Shown here piece after piece: positions 22,263 through 31,171 of a DNA stretch of 36,465 nucleotides. The notes below the pieces were generated by a model. The model was not told the DNA's origin and did not search any database. It was given only the letters and a program-made list of their open reading frames with translations. How positions within the stretch are numbered: position 1 is the first letter of the stretch; every line of letters starts with the position of its first letter. The position numbers and the translations under genes are program-made. This DNA is from a virus: positions 1-36,465 of the IMG/VR virus record IMGVR_UViG_3300026518_000029, one strand, 5' to 3'.

Positions 22263-22868
22263 TTATAGCTCCGTTATAGTTACGTCTGGTAATGTTGATG
22301 CAAGAGTTGATGCACCAAGTGTATTGGTAGGCAATACTACATCTGGTAAAGTAGCACTATTAAGCACTAAATTTTCATAGGTAGAGTTAAGAGAACCACC
22401 AACAATAGCTACATCATAGTTCATTTTAAGCAAGTTTTTATTCACTATAAAGTTCCTGCTCAAAGTAGTTACTACTGCTGTATCGTAAGGTATTTGCGTG
22501 AAATAAAATCCATCTACAAGAGCTATCAGGTTTCCACTTGCTATCTCAATCCCTCCACCATCGTATGCCTTGTAAGGCACTGTATAATTAGTTTTGTACC
22601 CTATCACAAAGGCAGGTTGTGGATTACCTATCTTTTTGACTACCTTTTGTGTCGATACAGTAGCAAGTAAGTACCCATCAAGATGTGGTGCAACACCTAC
22701 ATACCCATCAAACAGACCAAACTTTTTAGCTGTATGTGGGATAGAGACTACACTCCCGTCTAAAACATTCAATCCTCTCATGGTTACAGTCTCATTGTTT
22801 GGATTATTCGCATACAATGTAAACTCTCTACCTCTGGTGATGTTTGTGGTATCTATTCTTACTATCAT
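22263..22868 (-). CDS. hypothetical virion protein (201 aa)
   Basis: A beta-rich protein (many Val, Thr and Tyr) without a recognisable domain. It begins with MIVRIDTTNITRGREFTLY. There is no Shine-Dalgarno sequence before the ATG at 22868 and no other in-frame start, so its translation may be weak or coupled through RNA structure; a 7-bp hairpin lies 50 bp upstream. It ends 3 bp before the coiled-coil gene. Confidence 0.5.
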   Translation of the reverse strand: MIVRIDTTNITRGREFTLYANNPNNETVTMRGLNVLDGSVVSIPHTAKKFGLFDGYVGVAPHLDGYLLATVSTQKVVKKIGNPQPAFVIGYKTNYTVPYKAYDGGGIEIASGNLIALVDGFYFTQIPYDTAVVTTLSRNFIVNKNLLKMNYDVAIVGGSLNSTYENLVLNSATLPDVVLPTNTLGASTLASTLPDVTITEL

Positions 22869-22917
22869 AGAGTAATAGTATGGTGTGTGGGTATTTTTTT
22901 AAAGTGTTATTTGTCGC

Positions 22918-22935
22918 ATAGGGAGAGTTCCCTAT
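22918..22935 (-). other. intergenic RNA hairpin with adjacent GCGACA motif
   Basis: ATAGGGA/TCCCTAT (7-bp perfect stem, 4-base loop) lies 6 bp after the stop of the upstream virion gene. It is followed on the minus strand by GCGACAAATAA. There is no long U run, so it is more likely a stability or partial-termination element than a full terminator. Confidence 0.5.
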
Positions 22936-22940
22936 ACATT

Positions 22941-23498
22941 TTAGTATGCTACAGCTACTGTTGCTACTGGTGCATTTACATCTACAGCTGTTGTTGCTGT
23001 GGTATCTACTACTTTTACTCTCTGCTCTACAAGTACCCCATGTAGGCTACTTTCTATTGATACAATATACTCTCCTGCCGTTGGGATAGATATTGTTGAT
23101 GTAGTATATTCTCCAAGATTTCCAACTTGTGTAAGTGTAGAACCAGATGCTACATTCGCTCTAAGCGGTGTATTTAGATAGACTGTTGAGCCAACGATAC
23201 TCTGAACATACGCATACTTTCCTGTTGCATACTGAATTACATCACCTGCTACAAGCGTAGATGTGTTAGACACAGTTAGCTTCCTATCCCCAAAACTAGC
23301 AGATGCTGTTGTGGTTGCTGTATGAGGTGTAGCAACTGTTGCTACTGCTTCTGTAACACCACCTGTTACAGATGTTTTAGCGGACAAGTTATTTATATCT
23401 GCATACGCTACTTTGAAGTCTGTAGCACTTGCACCAAACAATGTCTTTTTTGTTGAGAGAACAACCTTAAAGTTTTCTCCTAAATTTCGTGTTACCAT
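22941..23498 (-). CDS. predicted beta-rich virion protein (185 aa), likely well expressed
   Basis: Unrecognised. The sequence is Val/Thr/Ala/Ser-rich with beta-strand character throughout (for example TASASFGDRKLTVSNTSTLV and GEYIVSIESS), which suits a decoration, tail-tube or Ig-like surface protein. A strong AAGGAG ribosome site precedes the ATG at 23498, and a hairpin follows the stop, both signs of an abundant product. It is separated by about 70 bp from each neighbour, unlike most genes here. Confidence 0.5.
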   Translation of the reverse strand: MVTRNLGENFKVVLSTKKTLFGASATDFKVAYADINNLSAKTSVTGGVTEAVATVATPHTATTTASASFGDRKLTVSNTSTLVAGDVIQYATGKYAYVQSIVGSTVYLNTPLRANVASGSTLTQVGNLGEYTTSTISIPTAGEYIVSIESSLHGVLVEQRVKVVDTTATTAVDVNAPVATVAVAY

Positions 23499-23570
23499 GA
23501 TTTTCTCCTTAAATTTTTTAGGTTCTATACTATACTGAAAATGGATACATTATGTAACCATTAAATGTCG

Positions 23571-24755
23571 CTAAAGAGCGGTCAAATTCGCATCTACCCA
23601 TCTGCCAGAGCCATACCCAAAACAGTAGCCATTTACTGCAAATGGTTCTGTTTCTAATAGACCATTGGTTACTATAATCTGTTGGCTCATATCATTTTCA
23701 TGGAGATAATTGATTAGCATGACCCCATCTTTATCTACAGTTTTTAGTGGGGCAAGTATGCCACCAGATATTACCTCTTGAAAAACACCGTTTACATCTA
23801 CAATAAAATTAGTTTCGTCTTGTACCACAGGAGTAGATATGCGTATGGGTTCTGTAGGTACAATTGATGCACCAGTATTTGATACCTCCATATATGCAGT
23901 ATTACCAGTATCTACAACATAACCTGTATTTCCAACGCCAGCCCAATGACTTCTATAATCTTGTCTATGTCTATTAATATAATCATAGTGCGATGGTGAG
24001 AACTCTGCACTGTAATCCACCTTTTTAGGACTATTTGCAGGAACCTGCTTTGACTTCTTTACGGTGTCAATCTTTCCTGCATTTCTAGTTATAGTTCCAA
24101 AGCCTGTGATAGGCACTTTGTTTATTGAAGATAAAACGATGTTTGTAGTTGTACCATCGCTAACTATACTATGTGTTCCCACATACCCAATAATTGCCTC
24201 TGATACACCATACACGTCTGCTAACCTTACAATCTTATCACCATTTTTTCCCTCAAATACAGCTATAATATCCGATACTTTTTCACCTTTTTTTGCAAGC
24301 ATAGGTACAAGTGGTGATACACCTCCACCAGACTTATAGTATGGTATAGGCGTTGTGATAGTCTTTCCATCTGGTATAACGTAGTAGTCATTCCTAGTCA
24401 CTCTGGCTACATTTGTATCTAAAAGTTCACTATTTACAGCTCCACTTGGAAATACTTTTGATTTTACCAGTCCACCATTATCAAACCGTAGTTTTATACC
24501 ATCTCCGCCTGCTATCTCAACCAGCACAGATGTTGGCAATACATATTGCTTCGCATCCTTTAATATGGCACTACCTGTGGTTGTTGGAGTAAAGCCAGTA
24601 TCTGATAGTGGGTCATATACATAAGATGATAATGTGCCACCATTCAGCACAAATATCTCCTCTCTTTTTTTCCCACTTTCAAGTTTTACAACCTGCTCTC
24701 CCGTAATGCTTAATCCTTTTGCACTAAGCTTCATTCCTGTGTCACGAGTTCCCAT
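23571..24755 (-). CDS. hypothetical virion protein (394 aa)
   Basis: Not assigned. It is mostly beta, with Gly-rich turns. A basic patch near the centre (VKKSKQVPANSPKKVDYSA) separates two halves. The middle contains RHRQDYRSHWAG. The start has an AAAGGA site 8 bases upstream. Its stop overlaps a GCGACA motif (minus strand TAGCGACATTTAA). Its place in the late operon supports a tail or head-completion role; no enzyme motif is visible. Confidence 0.5.
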   Translation of the reverse strand: MGTRDTGMKLSAKGLSITGEQVVKLESGKKREEIFVLNGGTLSSYVYDPLSDTGFTPTTTGSAILKDAKQYVLPTSVLVEIAGGDGIKLRFDNGGLVKSKVFPSGAVNSELLDTNVARVTRNDYYVIPDGKTITTPIPYYKSGGGVSPLVPMLAKKGEKVSDIIAVFEGKNGDKIVRLADVYGVSEAIIGYVGTHSIVSDGTTTNIVLSSINKVPITGFGTITRNAGKIDTVKKSKQVPANSPKKVDYSAEFSPSHYDYINRHRQDYRSHWAGVGNTGYVVDTGNTAYMEVSNTGASIVPTEPIRISTPVVQDETNFIVDVNGVFQEVISGGILAPLKTVDKDGVMLINYLHENDMSQQIIVTNGLLETEPFAVNGYCFGYGSGRWVDANLTAL

Positions 24756-24766
24756 ACATTTTTCCT

Positions 24767-25195
24767 TTACCAGTTTAGTCTTAGTGGTGTTCCAACTATC
24801 TCTTCACTACCATACCCATTTTGTATAATCTGTGTAGGTGCTACTTCTTTAACTGACCCACCCATTGCCTCTGGGAAAATTACATCTCTTGTTGTTCCAT
24901 CTTGCATTGTTAATGGTTTATAGTGAACATCATGCATCATCAAAGGCATACCAAACCACCGTTTCAGTTTGAATGGTGATGTTGGGGCTATCCCTTGTGC
25001 TGATGAGTCGCCTGTTATCCTTACTACAATCTGGGTAGGTAACCTATTTAGATTTAGTCTTATGGTAGCGTTTCCTAATCCAAAATGAGGTGTTACTCCA
25101 AATCTTTTGCTTGGAAATTGAGGGTGTATATCAATTTTGTTTAAAGATGGTCTCCAGTATATTCTATGAGTTCCAAAACTGTGTGGTGGTGCCAT
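24767..25195 (-). CDS. hypothetical virion protein (142 aa)
   Basis: A compact basic protein with many Pro, His and aromatic residues (MAPPHSFGTHRIYWRPSLNK) that I do not recognise. The start overlaps the stop of the 877-aa gene (TAATG), with AAGGA about 11 bases upstream. Such a short, proline-rich protein beside a large beta protein could be a tail-assembly or plug component, but there is no direct evidence. Confidence 0.5.
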   Translation of the reverse strand: MAPPHSFGTHRIYWRPSLNKIDIHPQFPSKRFGVTPHFGLGNATIRLNLNRLPTQIVVRITGDSSAQGIAPTSPFKLKRWFGMPLMMHDVHYKPLTMQDGTTRDVIFPEAMGGSVKEVAPTQIIQNGYGSEEIVGTPLRLNW

Positions 25196-27828
25196 TATAA
25201 TATATCCTTATGTAAAAATCTATCACCTAAAGTAATAGTGTTAAATTGGCTAGTAATATCATTTCCGTCTTTATCGAACGCTTGGTACGATACTGTTACT
25301 GAACCGTCCGGGTTTGCTGTTGGGGTGTAAACAACGTACATATCTGTGTTTGTGATTGCATTTGATGCTACCATGTCACCTTTTGGTATATTACTTATAG
25401 AATACCCACCCTTGCCAGATAGACTATCCACACCATTTACAATACTCTGTTGCGTTATCACACCTGTTCTTAGATTAAATGAATTTTTATTATATGTTGT
25501 GGTATCTCCTAATGGGTCATATGATAATACTGTAATCTCATCTGTGTTAGTCATAAGCGTAGCCACATAAGTTGTAGGCAATAGCCTAAGTGTGAGCGGG
25601 TCAATTCTAATAGTCTCTGGTCGTGTGGTATGCGACAGATACCTTCCTAAAAAACCCTCCATTAATTGTATTGAGGTTACTCTAGTTATTACCCCAGTAG
25701 CTCCAATATAAACATCTAGTGGTGGTGTTAATATTCCAAATGTGAAGTTTTGTGCGGTAAAACATAGGGTGTCTATCCCATTTGCTATGTTAGAAATCTT
25801 ACCGTACCCACCACTTTTAGCGAAGAGTGCATCAAAGACGTTTACTAATATGTTGTAAGAAAACCTGTCCTCATTTATAGAAATATCTATAGTTGGAGTT
25901 CCATATCTAAAGCTCCGTTTATATCCATCTCTTAGGGAGTCAATAATATGCTGTAGCACCATAATATCCTCGCTTCTAACAAAGTAGTCAGAGCTTACTT
26001 TCAATGGCTGATTTGAACAAATTAATGACAATATCTTAGGCTTGTTATTTAATGGTGTACCATTTACTGTAATATATTTTAAAAAAAACATCCCTGTGCC
26101 AGTTTTGTCTATACCGCTTGCAAAATATCCGCCAGCCGTCTTGGTACAGAACCCTGAAATTAAATAGTACATTGGTGGAACGTCATCAACAGTGATATTC
26201 TTATGCATTATAGACATACGTTCAACCAAGGAACCGACGAGTCTTACAAACCTTGTTATGCCAACATCAATAAAATCATCTATAACATCTGCCAAGTCAT
26301 TTGAGGATGTGTCGGAGTAGAAAACACCGTCCTTGATAATATACCCAGTGGACGTACCACAACCAATCTCTATATTATGGAACCCTGCTTTATAATATTT
26401 AGCAACATTCAAAAACATATTGTAGTTACCAAATTTAAGACATAATTTGGTTACCTTATTCATTATTTGGTGACCTGCGAAGTCGAGAATTTCAAGCTCT
26501 CTATGTTGTAGGGTAAGAACCCCATTTCCAAGAAAGAAAAGAAAATCGGTAAGCTTTACGATGGTTGGTACATCAAAGAAACAGTTAATAATACTTGGGT
26601 TCCCACTACCTTCTTTTGTATTTTCAAGGAGTGTTTTTTCTATAAATGTATTACTACTGTGAACAGCGTCAAATGTAAAAGCACCATTAAAAAGTGGTAT
26701 CCCTGTGGTTATTGTTCCTGCCAATTTCTGTGGCTGAATATTCCTATGAGATAGGATATATGATTTTGCACTTACCAAAATATTATGAATTTGATTTGAT
26801 GTCACGAAGATAGCACTACCCGAAGTATAAAATGCACACAACCTTGAACCATTAATATATATATCAAAATCATTTGTCACATCATTTTTTGAATGTCTTA
26901 GGAAAATATCTCCAACAAGCTCACCTATTTTTTCTACAGGCTTAATGCTTGATGCGGAAATCGAAGCCGAATAAGGAATATTTAGCCCGCTTCTGAAAAT
27001 GGTAACGGTAGCCCCAAAGTCTGTTGTTATATTAACAATTTTACTATTTATAAAATCATCTGGTGTTAGATGCTTGAATAGGCAATGAGTTATAGATGTC
27101 ATTGTAGGTAACATTAAATTAAGCAACTCTCTTACATTTTCTGTGGTAGAGGCACACAACTTTGTTATATCGTACACACCACCTGTTACTGATAAGGACA
27201 GTTCTACATTTAATGTATCTACATTGTATGATTTTATACCTTTGCTAGATGCTAAAGAATTATTCCTTATGGTATTCCATATCTCCATTACTGTAGCATT
27301 TGACGACAAAAATAATCTTATATCATTTTTACTAACAGAATTTATCGCGTTCTCAATATCAATTTGCTTTACTAAGCCTACATCAAGTACATACTCGTAT
27401 GCCTCTTTTATTGCTCTTGATAGTTCTGACAATGTTATTACACCATCTACATACATTTGTAAAGCACCATAATAATTAGGTCTTACTCCTGCTGATATTG
27501 GGTCTCTAAGAATATCCGCTGTAGCTATATATAATGGTATGTTTACAGTGTAGTCTCCATCATGGAAATTAACATACCTTACAAGTAAATTTGATAAAGT
27601 ATCAACACTTGCTTCATTGTTAGTGAATATGATAGAAAATGATGCGAATGGTTGTTTTTCCGACCAAAAAACATTGTCTCCAAGTATGTTGATTAAATCC
27701 TCTCTCCAAACATTTTCTACCCTAATCACATTTCCTGCAACTGTTGCTTTTATCTCTGGGAACGATTGTAGTAAAGCGTTGCTAAATACAACGCTCCCGT
27801 TTTGGATGAGTATGTATGCACTATTCAT
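25195..27828 (-). CDS. large virion protein of unknown family (877 aa)
   Basis: The second largest gene in the window. It is mixed alpha/beta, with early sections like WREDLINILGDNVFWSEKQPFASFSII and later beta-rich sections. No catalytic or repeat motif is clear. Lying in the late operon before the fibre genes, it is likely a tail nozzle, hub or major spike. The start at 27828 has no Shine-Dalgarno and lies 4 bp after the upstream stop, so translation is probably coupled. It shows no similarity I can see to tape-measure proteins (no long helices), which supports a short tail. Confidence 0.5.
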   Translation of the reverse strand: MNSAYILIQNGSVVFSNALLQSFPEIKATVAGNVIRVENVWREDLINILGDNVFWSEKQPFASFSIIFTNNEASVDTLSNLLVRYVNFHDGDYTVNIPLYIATADILRDPISAGVRPNYYGALQMYVDGVITLSELSRAIKEAYEYVLDVGLVKQIDIENAINSVSKNDIRLFLSSNATVMEIWNTIRNNSLASSKGIKSYNVDTLNVELSLSVTGGVYDITKLCASTTENVRELLNLMLPTMTSITHCLFKHLTPDDFINSKIVNITTDFGATVTIFRSGLNIPYSASISASSIKPVEKIGELVGDIFLRHSKNDVTNDFDIYINGSRLCAFYTSGSAIFVTSNQIHNILVSAKSYILSHRNIQPQKLAGTITTGIPLFNGAFTFDAVHSSNTFIEKTLLENTKEGSGNPSIINCFFDVPTIVKLTDFLFFLGNGVLTLQHRELEILDFAGHQIMNKVTKLCLKFGNYNMFLNVAKYYKAGFHNIEIGCGTSTGYIIKDGVFYSDTSSNDLADVIDDFIDVGITRFVRLVGSLVERMSIMHKNITVDDVPPMYYLISGFCTKTAGGYFASGIDKTGTGMFFLKYITVNGTPLNNKPKILSLICSNQPLKVSSDYFVRSEDIMVLQHIIDSLRDGYKRSFRYGTPTIDISINEDRFSYNILVNVFDALFAKSGGYGKISNIANGIDTLCFTAQNFTFGILTPPLDVYIGATGVITRVTSIQLMEGFLGRYLSHTTRPETIRIDPLTLRLLPTTYVATLMTNTDEITVLSYDPLGDTTTYNKNSFNLRTGVITQQSIVNGVDSLSGKGGYSISNIPKGDMVASNAITNTDMYVVYTPTANPDGSVTVSYQAFDKDGNDITSQFNTITLGDRFLHKDIL

Positions 27829-27832
27829 GGTA

Positions 27833-28354
27833 CTAACTTTGTGTAAAATTAATTTTATATGAAGTTCCTACAAGCTCTGGTGGAACAGTAACATCAAATG
27901 TTGTTGCATCAATTTGCGTTATGGTTGCATTGGCTATAACACTCCCATTGCTTGTTACAAACTGTGCTGTTGTGGTAACATTTGCCAACTCTTTTACTTT
28001 TGCAATAAATAGAGGGTCTGTGAGCACATCATTAACGCTCAAAGAATTTCCTGCTATCGTGGAGACGGTATCCTTAAACACATTGTTGTTAATTAGCTCA
28101 TACACGTCTGTTCCGCTCACGAAATCAACAAAGCCTAGACTGTTTCCAACAACTATTTTATTTATCTCTTGCACGTATATCACAGCTATCTCATCAACCC
28201 CTAGCGTTGCTACAATAGAGTCTTTTAACTGCTGTTCTGTTTTGCTACCATCTGACACAAAAAATTTCATATTGTGTCTTCCTGTTCCAAATGGAATTGT
28301 TTGACCTGCTACGTATCCCAATGATACATAGAGGTCTGCTACATACTTACCCAT
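27833..28354 (-). CDS. hypothetical virion protein (173 aa)
   Basis: Unrecognised. The ATG at 28354 is preferred to the GTG one codon earlier because its distance from AAGGGG is better. The N-terminal half is alpha/beta (DEIAVIYVQEINKIVVGNSLG); the C-terminal half is beta-rich with many Thr and Val (FVTSNGSVIANATITQ). It lies in a run of small fibre-like genes and might be a minor tail component. Confidence 0.45.
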   Translation of the reverse strand: MGKYVADLYVSLGYVAGQTIPFGTGRHNMKFFVSDGSKTEQQLKDSIVATLGVDEIAVIYVQEINKIVVGNSLGFVDFVSGTDVYELINNNVFKDTVSTIAGNSLSVNDVLTDPLFIAKVKELANVTTTAQFVTSNGSVIANATITQIDATTFDVTVPPELVGTSYKINFTQS

Positions 28355-28363
28355 CACATCCCC

Positions 28364-28954
28364 TTATATTACTGGCGTTGCAGTACCAGTTGCAGTACCA
28401 GTTGCAGTACCAGTTGTAGTACCAGTTGTAGTACCAGTTGGGGTGGGTGCTGGTGGTGCTGGTGGTGCTGGTGGTGCTGGTGGTGCTGGAATAAAGTCTG
28501 CTATCTCAATAGTTACCGTATTCCCTATTGTATGTGATGCTGTCATAATAAATAAATCGGAGCCTGTTATCTGTGGAGGCTTACTAACAGAGATGTCTGT
28601 GTATGCATAGTCATACCCATTGTGGTAGTCTATATCATTCCAAACAGTATAAGATGAAATTGGTGTTTTTACTCCTGCAACATCTTCAAAAATACTTATA
28701 ACTTTTCCGACAACTGTATTTTGTGGAATACTCCATGCAATATACTTTGTGTTTGCAACAAAAGACTCTGCTACAGCAGGCAATGTTCTTGGGTTAAGCA
28801 TCTCAATAATTTCTGCATCATAAAAATTATGTTGTAGCAAGGTTGCGTGTAACATATTTTCTAGGTTCCTGTCTAGTTCAGAGTGCGTGAGTTCTGTTCC
28901 TTTTGAAGCTCTTGTAACAAGCCCAAACTTTGAATTAAGTGTTTTGTCTATCAT
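28364..28954 (-). CDS. virion protein with Pro-Ala and Thr-Gly repeat tail (196 aa)
   Basis: Residues 1-150 are a mixed domain (GLVTRASKGTELTHSELDRN near the start, a segment common at the N-terminus of phage fibre-attachment proteins). The C-terminal 45 residues are low complexity: PAPPAPPAPP followed by TGTTTGTATG-type repeats, ending in PVI. The repeat DNA is a pair of microsatellites. A flexible, glycosylation-like tail on a virion protein could present a tip or vary in length; this is inference. Confidence 0.55.
   Translation of the reverse strand: MIDKTLNSKFGLVTRASKGTELTHSELDRNLENMLHATLLQHNFYDAEIIEMLNPRTLPAVAESFVANTKYIAWSIPQNTVVGKVISIFEDVAGVKTPISSYTVWNDIDYHNGYDYAYTDISVSKPPQITGSDLFIMTASHTIGNTVTIEIADFIPAPPAPPAPPAPPAPTPTGTTTGTTTGTATGTATGTATPVI
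28383..28490 (-). repeat. two coding microsatellites: five 12-bp and five 9-bp units
   Basis: On the plus strand, GTACCAGTTG(C/T)A-type units occur five times (28383-28442), then GGTGCTGGT occurs five times (28446-28490). Both unit lengths are multiples of three, so slippage changes the length of the C-terminal tail without a frameshift. Confidence 0.9.
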
Positions 28955-29133
28955 CTTCTTCCTCCTTTTGGAACGTCTGCTACCGCTGTTCCTGTATTAT
29001 CATAAAGTGCATTTCCAAAGTAAGTTAGTGTTTTCTTTGATACATCATCAAACACCAACTGACCGTCATTTAATGGTAAATCCCTATCTGTGATTTTCCC
29101 ATTTTTCATCACTATTGTTTTTGCTGTTCTCAT
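28951..29133 (-). CDS. small virion-associated protein (60 aa)
   Basis: A small basic protein (MRTAKTIVMKNGKITDRDLP), coupled to its neighbour by ATGA. The order here (small protein, then one with SELDRNLENM) is similar to the small genes next to tail fibres in many phages. Otherwise unassigned. Confidence 0.5.
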   Translation of the reverse strand: MRTAKTIVMKNGKITDRDLPLNDGQLVFDDVSKKTLTYFGNALYDNTGTAVADVPKGGRR

Positions 29134-29142
29134 TTTTTTCCT

Positions 29143-29562
29143 TTATATTACTGTTGCCTCAACGTATGTTGAGCTGTTTTCTAGTGCTATAATTCTCACA
29201 TCGTGGTCTTGCTGTGTAGTTTCTACATTACCTATTGACGTTGCATTTGCATCAATCCCTGCTTGCAATCCAACCAAATCATTAATGAGATACTCTATTC
29301 GTCCTGTAGGTGCAGGTAGCATTGAATATTTTTGCTGACATGGTGTTGAGAAAATTCTCCAAAGTTGTCCGCTATTTGTAGCATGACCGTTAGCAAAAAA
29401 TACATCCGCAAAGAAGTAGTCTAAATAGTTGCCTTGTGCATCCTTGTTTGTAGCAGGCACTTGAAATGTATTATCAAGCCAGTTAAGTGCAAAATTCATA
29501 GCTGTAGTAAAATCTGCTGTGGAGTTTGGTCTTACCAAAACCTCTTTTTTATAAAGAGCCAT
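29143..29562 (-). CDS. hypothetical virion protein (139 aa)
   Basis: A mixed, aromatic-rich protein (NFALNWLDNTFQVP, YFFADVFFANG) with a C-terminal helical segment (LQAGIDANATSIGNVETTQQDHDVRIIALE) of the sort that precedes a fibre coiled coil, ending in EATVI. The start has an AAAGGA site 6 bases upstream. Probably a fibre or a fibre chaperone/connector. Confidence 0.5.
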   Translation of the reverse strand: MALYKKEVLVRPNSTADFTTAMNFALNWLDNTFQVPATNKDAQGNYLDYFFADVFFANGHATNSGQLWRIFSTPCQQKYSMLPAPTGRIEYLINDLVGLQAGIDANATSIGNVETTQQDHDVRIIALENSSTYVEATVI

Positions 29563-29591
29563 TGTATTCCTTTTGTATGTTTATAGGTATC

Positions 29592-29613
29592 AGACAAGCA
29601 ACTAAGCCTGTCT
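29592..29613 (-). other. intergenic RNA hairpin
   Basis: AGACAAGC and GCCTGTCT form an 8-bp stem with one mismatch and a 6-base loop, 26 bp after the stop of the upstream fibre-like gene, in a 76-bp gap. There is no U run. Confidence 0.4.
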
Positions 29614-29638
29614 AACGGTAGTTATATTAGAGTGGGAG

Positions 29639-30676
29639 CTAGATAACTGCACCTGTTCCGCCTGCTGGTGGAGTTGTAGTTGATGTTGTAGATGCACAAG
29701 CACCTGTACCGTTGAGTACGTCTGCAATAGTTGCCCCACTAAATGCACAATCCATGGCTTTTCTAAACATTGAAGATAACGCTACTGCATCAATCGCTGT
29801 AATATCTGCTTTTGTTACAAATGTTGCATCTGCGTATGCTTTCGCTGTAGCAACAGCACCTGTAGATGCTTGTGTAGCAGTATCTTGTGCGATTTTAGCA
29901 ACAGAACCTGCAACAGTAACATCACCATTAAGTGTTGCAATAGATGCCGTATTCGCATCTGCTGTAGCCTGTGCGTTAGTAACAGCAACATCAACTTGTT
30001 TAATGGCTCCGTCAAGTATATTGTCTGCATCCTGTAAAGAAGTAGCTATTGGAATATAGTTAGCTTGACTATTTGCCAAGTAACTCCCATCTGCTTGTAG
30101 CCCCGCACCATTTTGTGTTGCATCAAGTTCTGCCTGAATACTTGCTACAGAACCTGTACTCCCACCTGCAAGTGCATCAATTTGTGCTTGTAACGCTGTA
30201 TCTGCATTTGCTCTTAACACCGCTTCTGCATCAACTGCACTCTTTACTGAATTAGCTACCGAACCAACTACTGTAGCATCGCCATTTAATGTAGTTATGG
30301 ATGCCGTATTTGCATCAATTCCTGATTGTAGTGTTGCTTCTGATGCTAATGCTCTATCTGCTTCTTGTTTTACAGCATACGCTACTGAACCAACCGTTGA
30401 TGCGTTACCATTTAATGTAGCTAGTCCGCCCTCTAACTTGGTAATGCGAGTGAGATGGTCTGCAAGTTGTGTTACAATGTTTTGACCTACATCAAATTGT
30501 GCTGTATTTGGATTTGCGTCAAGTATCCCCTGTATAGTAGCAATCGCTGACTGCAACTTTGCCATATCAATATTTGATGCTCCAACAACTGATGCTATCT
30601 CTGTTTTAATTTTGTTACCAACCTCAAAACCCCAGTGTTTTCCGATTAGTTCCAATAAAGCTTGTGTTTCATTCAT
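29639..30676 (-). CDS. tail-fibre-like protein with LNGDATVVGSVA repeats
   Basis: The protein contains three copies of a TLNG(D/N)xxxxGSVA segment joined by Ala-rich helical stretches (ANSVKSAVDAEAVLRANADTALQAQ), typical of trimeric phage fibre shafts where short coiled coils alternate with turns. The N-terminus (TQALLELIGKHWGFEVGNKI) may attach to the virion. The C-terminus has Thr/Pro runs and ends GTGAVI. It has a good AAGGA site. Being well before the other fibre gene (19935), it suggests two different fibres or a fibre and a whisker. Confidence 0.65.
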   Translation of the reverse strand: MNETQALLELIGKHWGFEVGNKIKTEIASVVGASNIDMAKLQSAIATIQGILDANPNTAQFDVGQNIVTQLADHLTRITKLEGGLATLNGNASTVGSVAYAVKQEADRALASEATLQSGIDANTASITTLNGDATVVGSVANSVKSAVDAEAVLRANADTALQAQIDALAGGSTGSVASIQAELDATQNGAGLQADGSYLANSQANYIPIATSLQDADNILDGAIKQVDVAVTNAQATADANTASIATLNGDVTVAGSVAKIAQDTATQASTGAVATAKAYADATFVTKADITAIDAVALSSMFRKAMDCAFSGATIADVLNGTGACASTTSTTTPPAGGTGAVI

Positions 30677-30719
30677 AGTATTTCCTTATGTAATATATTA
30701 TAGCGTCATACGCTCATCT

Positions 30720-30752
30720 ATCCCACTATACAAGAGATGAAAAAAGTGGGAT
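30720..30752 (-). other. intergenic RNA hairpin after the adaptor gene
   Basis: ATCCCACT and AGTGGGAT are perfect 8-bp inverted arms (17-base loop), 8 bp after the adaptor stop. A second small hairpin (AGCGT/ACGCT, 30702-30714) follows. No long U run is present, so RNA processing or partial termination is more likely than full termination. Confidence 0.45.
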
Positions 30753-30760
30753 GGATGAAC

Positions 30761-31171
30761 CTATGAAAGTTCATTTGATACATATACGCTAATTTGCTTA
30801 TTTGCCTTTGCTTCAAACCTATCTTTATATTTGTTGCTTAGGTAGCTACATATATAAAAAACAACTGCTAAAGATAACTGTTGGTCTATTTCAATCGCGT
30901 CTGTATCAACTATTGTGGTAGGTATGGTTGGTTTCTTAATGTAGTATTGCACCTGCCTTGTGTTTAGTGCATCTACTTGTACCGTCTCTGTGTGTAGTAT
31001 TCTAAAAACATCTGTCTGCGTACCATCGTATTCTGCTTTAAGAGTAGATGGAATACACATAGTGGCAATTTCCATTATTGCCATATCAAAATGAATGGGA
31101 GAGACTAACGCGTTTGAGTTGTCTCCCTTTAGAAACTCTGATACAAATGCCTTAGCTTCCCCATACGTCAT
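30761..31171 (-). CDS. probable head-tail adaptor (136 aa)
   Basis: Directly downstream of the capsid gene, with start and stop overlapping (TAATG). The protein is helical with a beta insertion (RQVQYYIKKPTIPTTIV), and its length matches small connector proteins that bind the portal ring in podoviruses and siphoviruses. The motif MTYGEAKAFVSEFLKG at the start resembles adaptor N-terminal helices. I chose the ATG at 31171; one at 31192 in the same frame lies inside the capsid gene. The adaptor role is inferred from position and size. Confidence 0.55.
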   Translation of the reverse strand: MTYGEAKAFVSEFLKGDNSNALVSPIHFDMAIMEIATMCIPSTLKAEYDGTQTDVFRILHTETVQVDALNTRQVQYYIKKPTIPTTIVDTDAIEIDQQLSLAVVFYICSYLSNKYKDRFEAKANKQISVYVSNELS

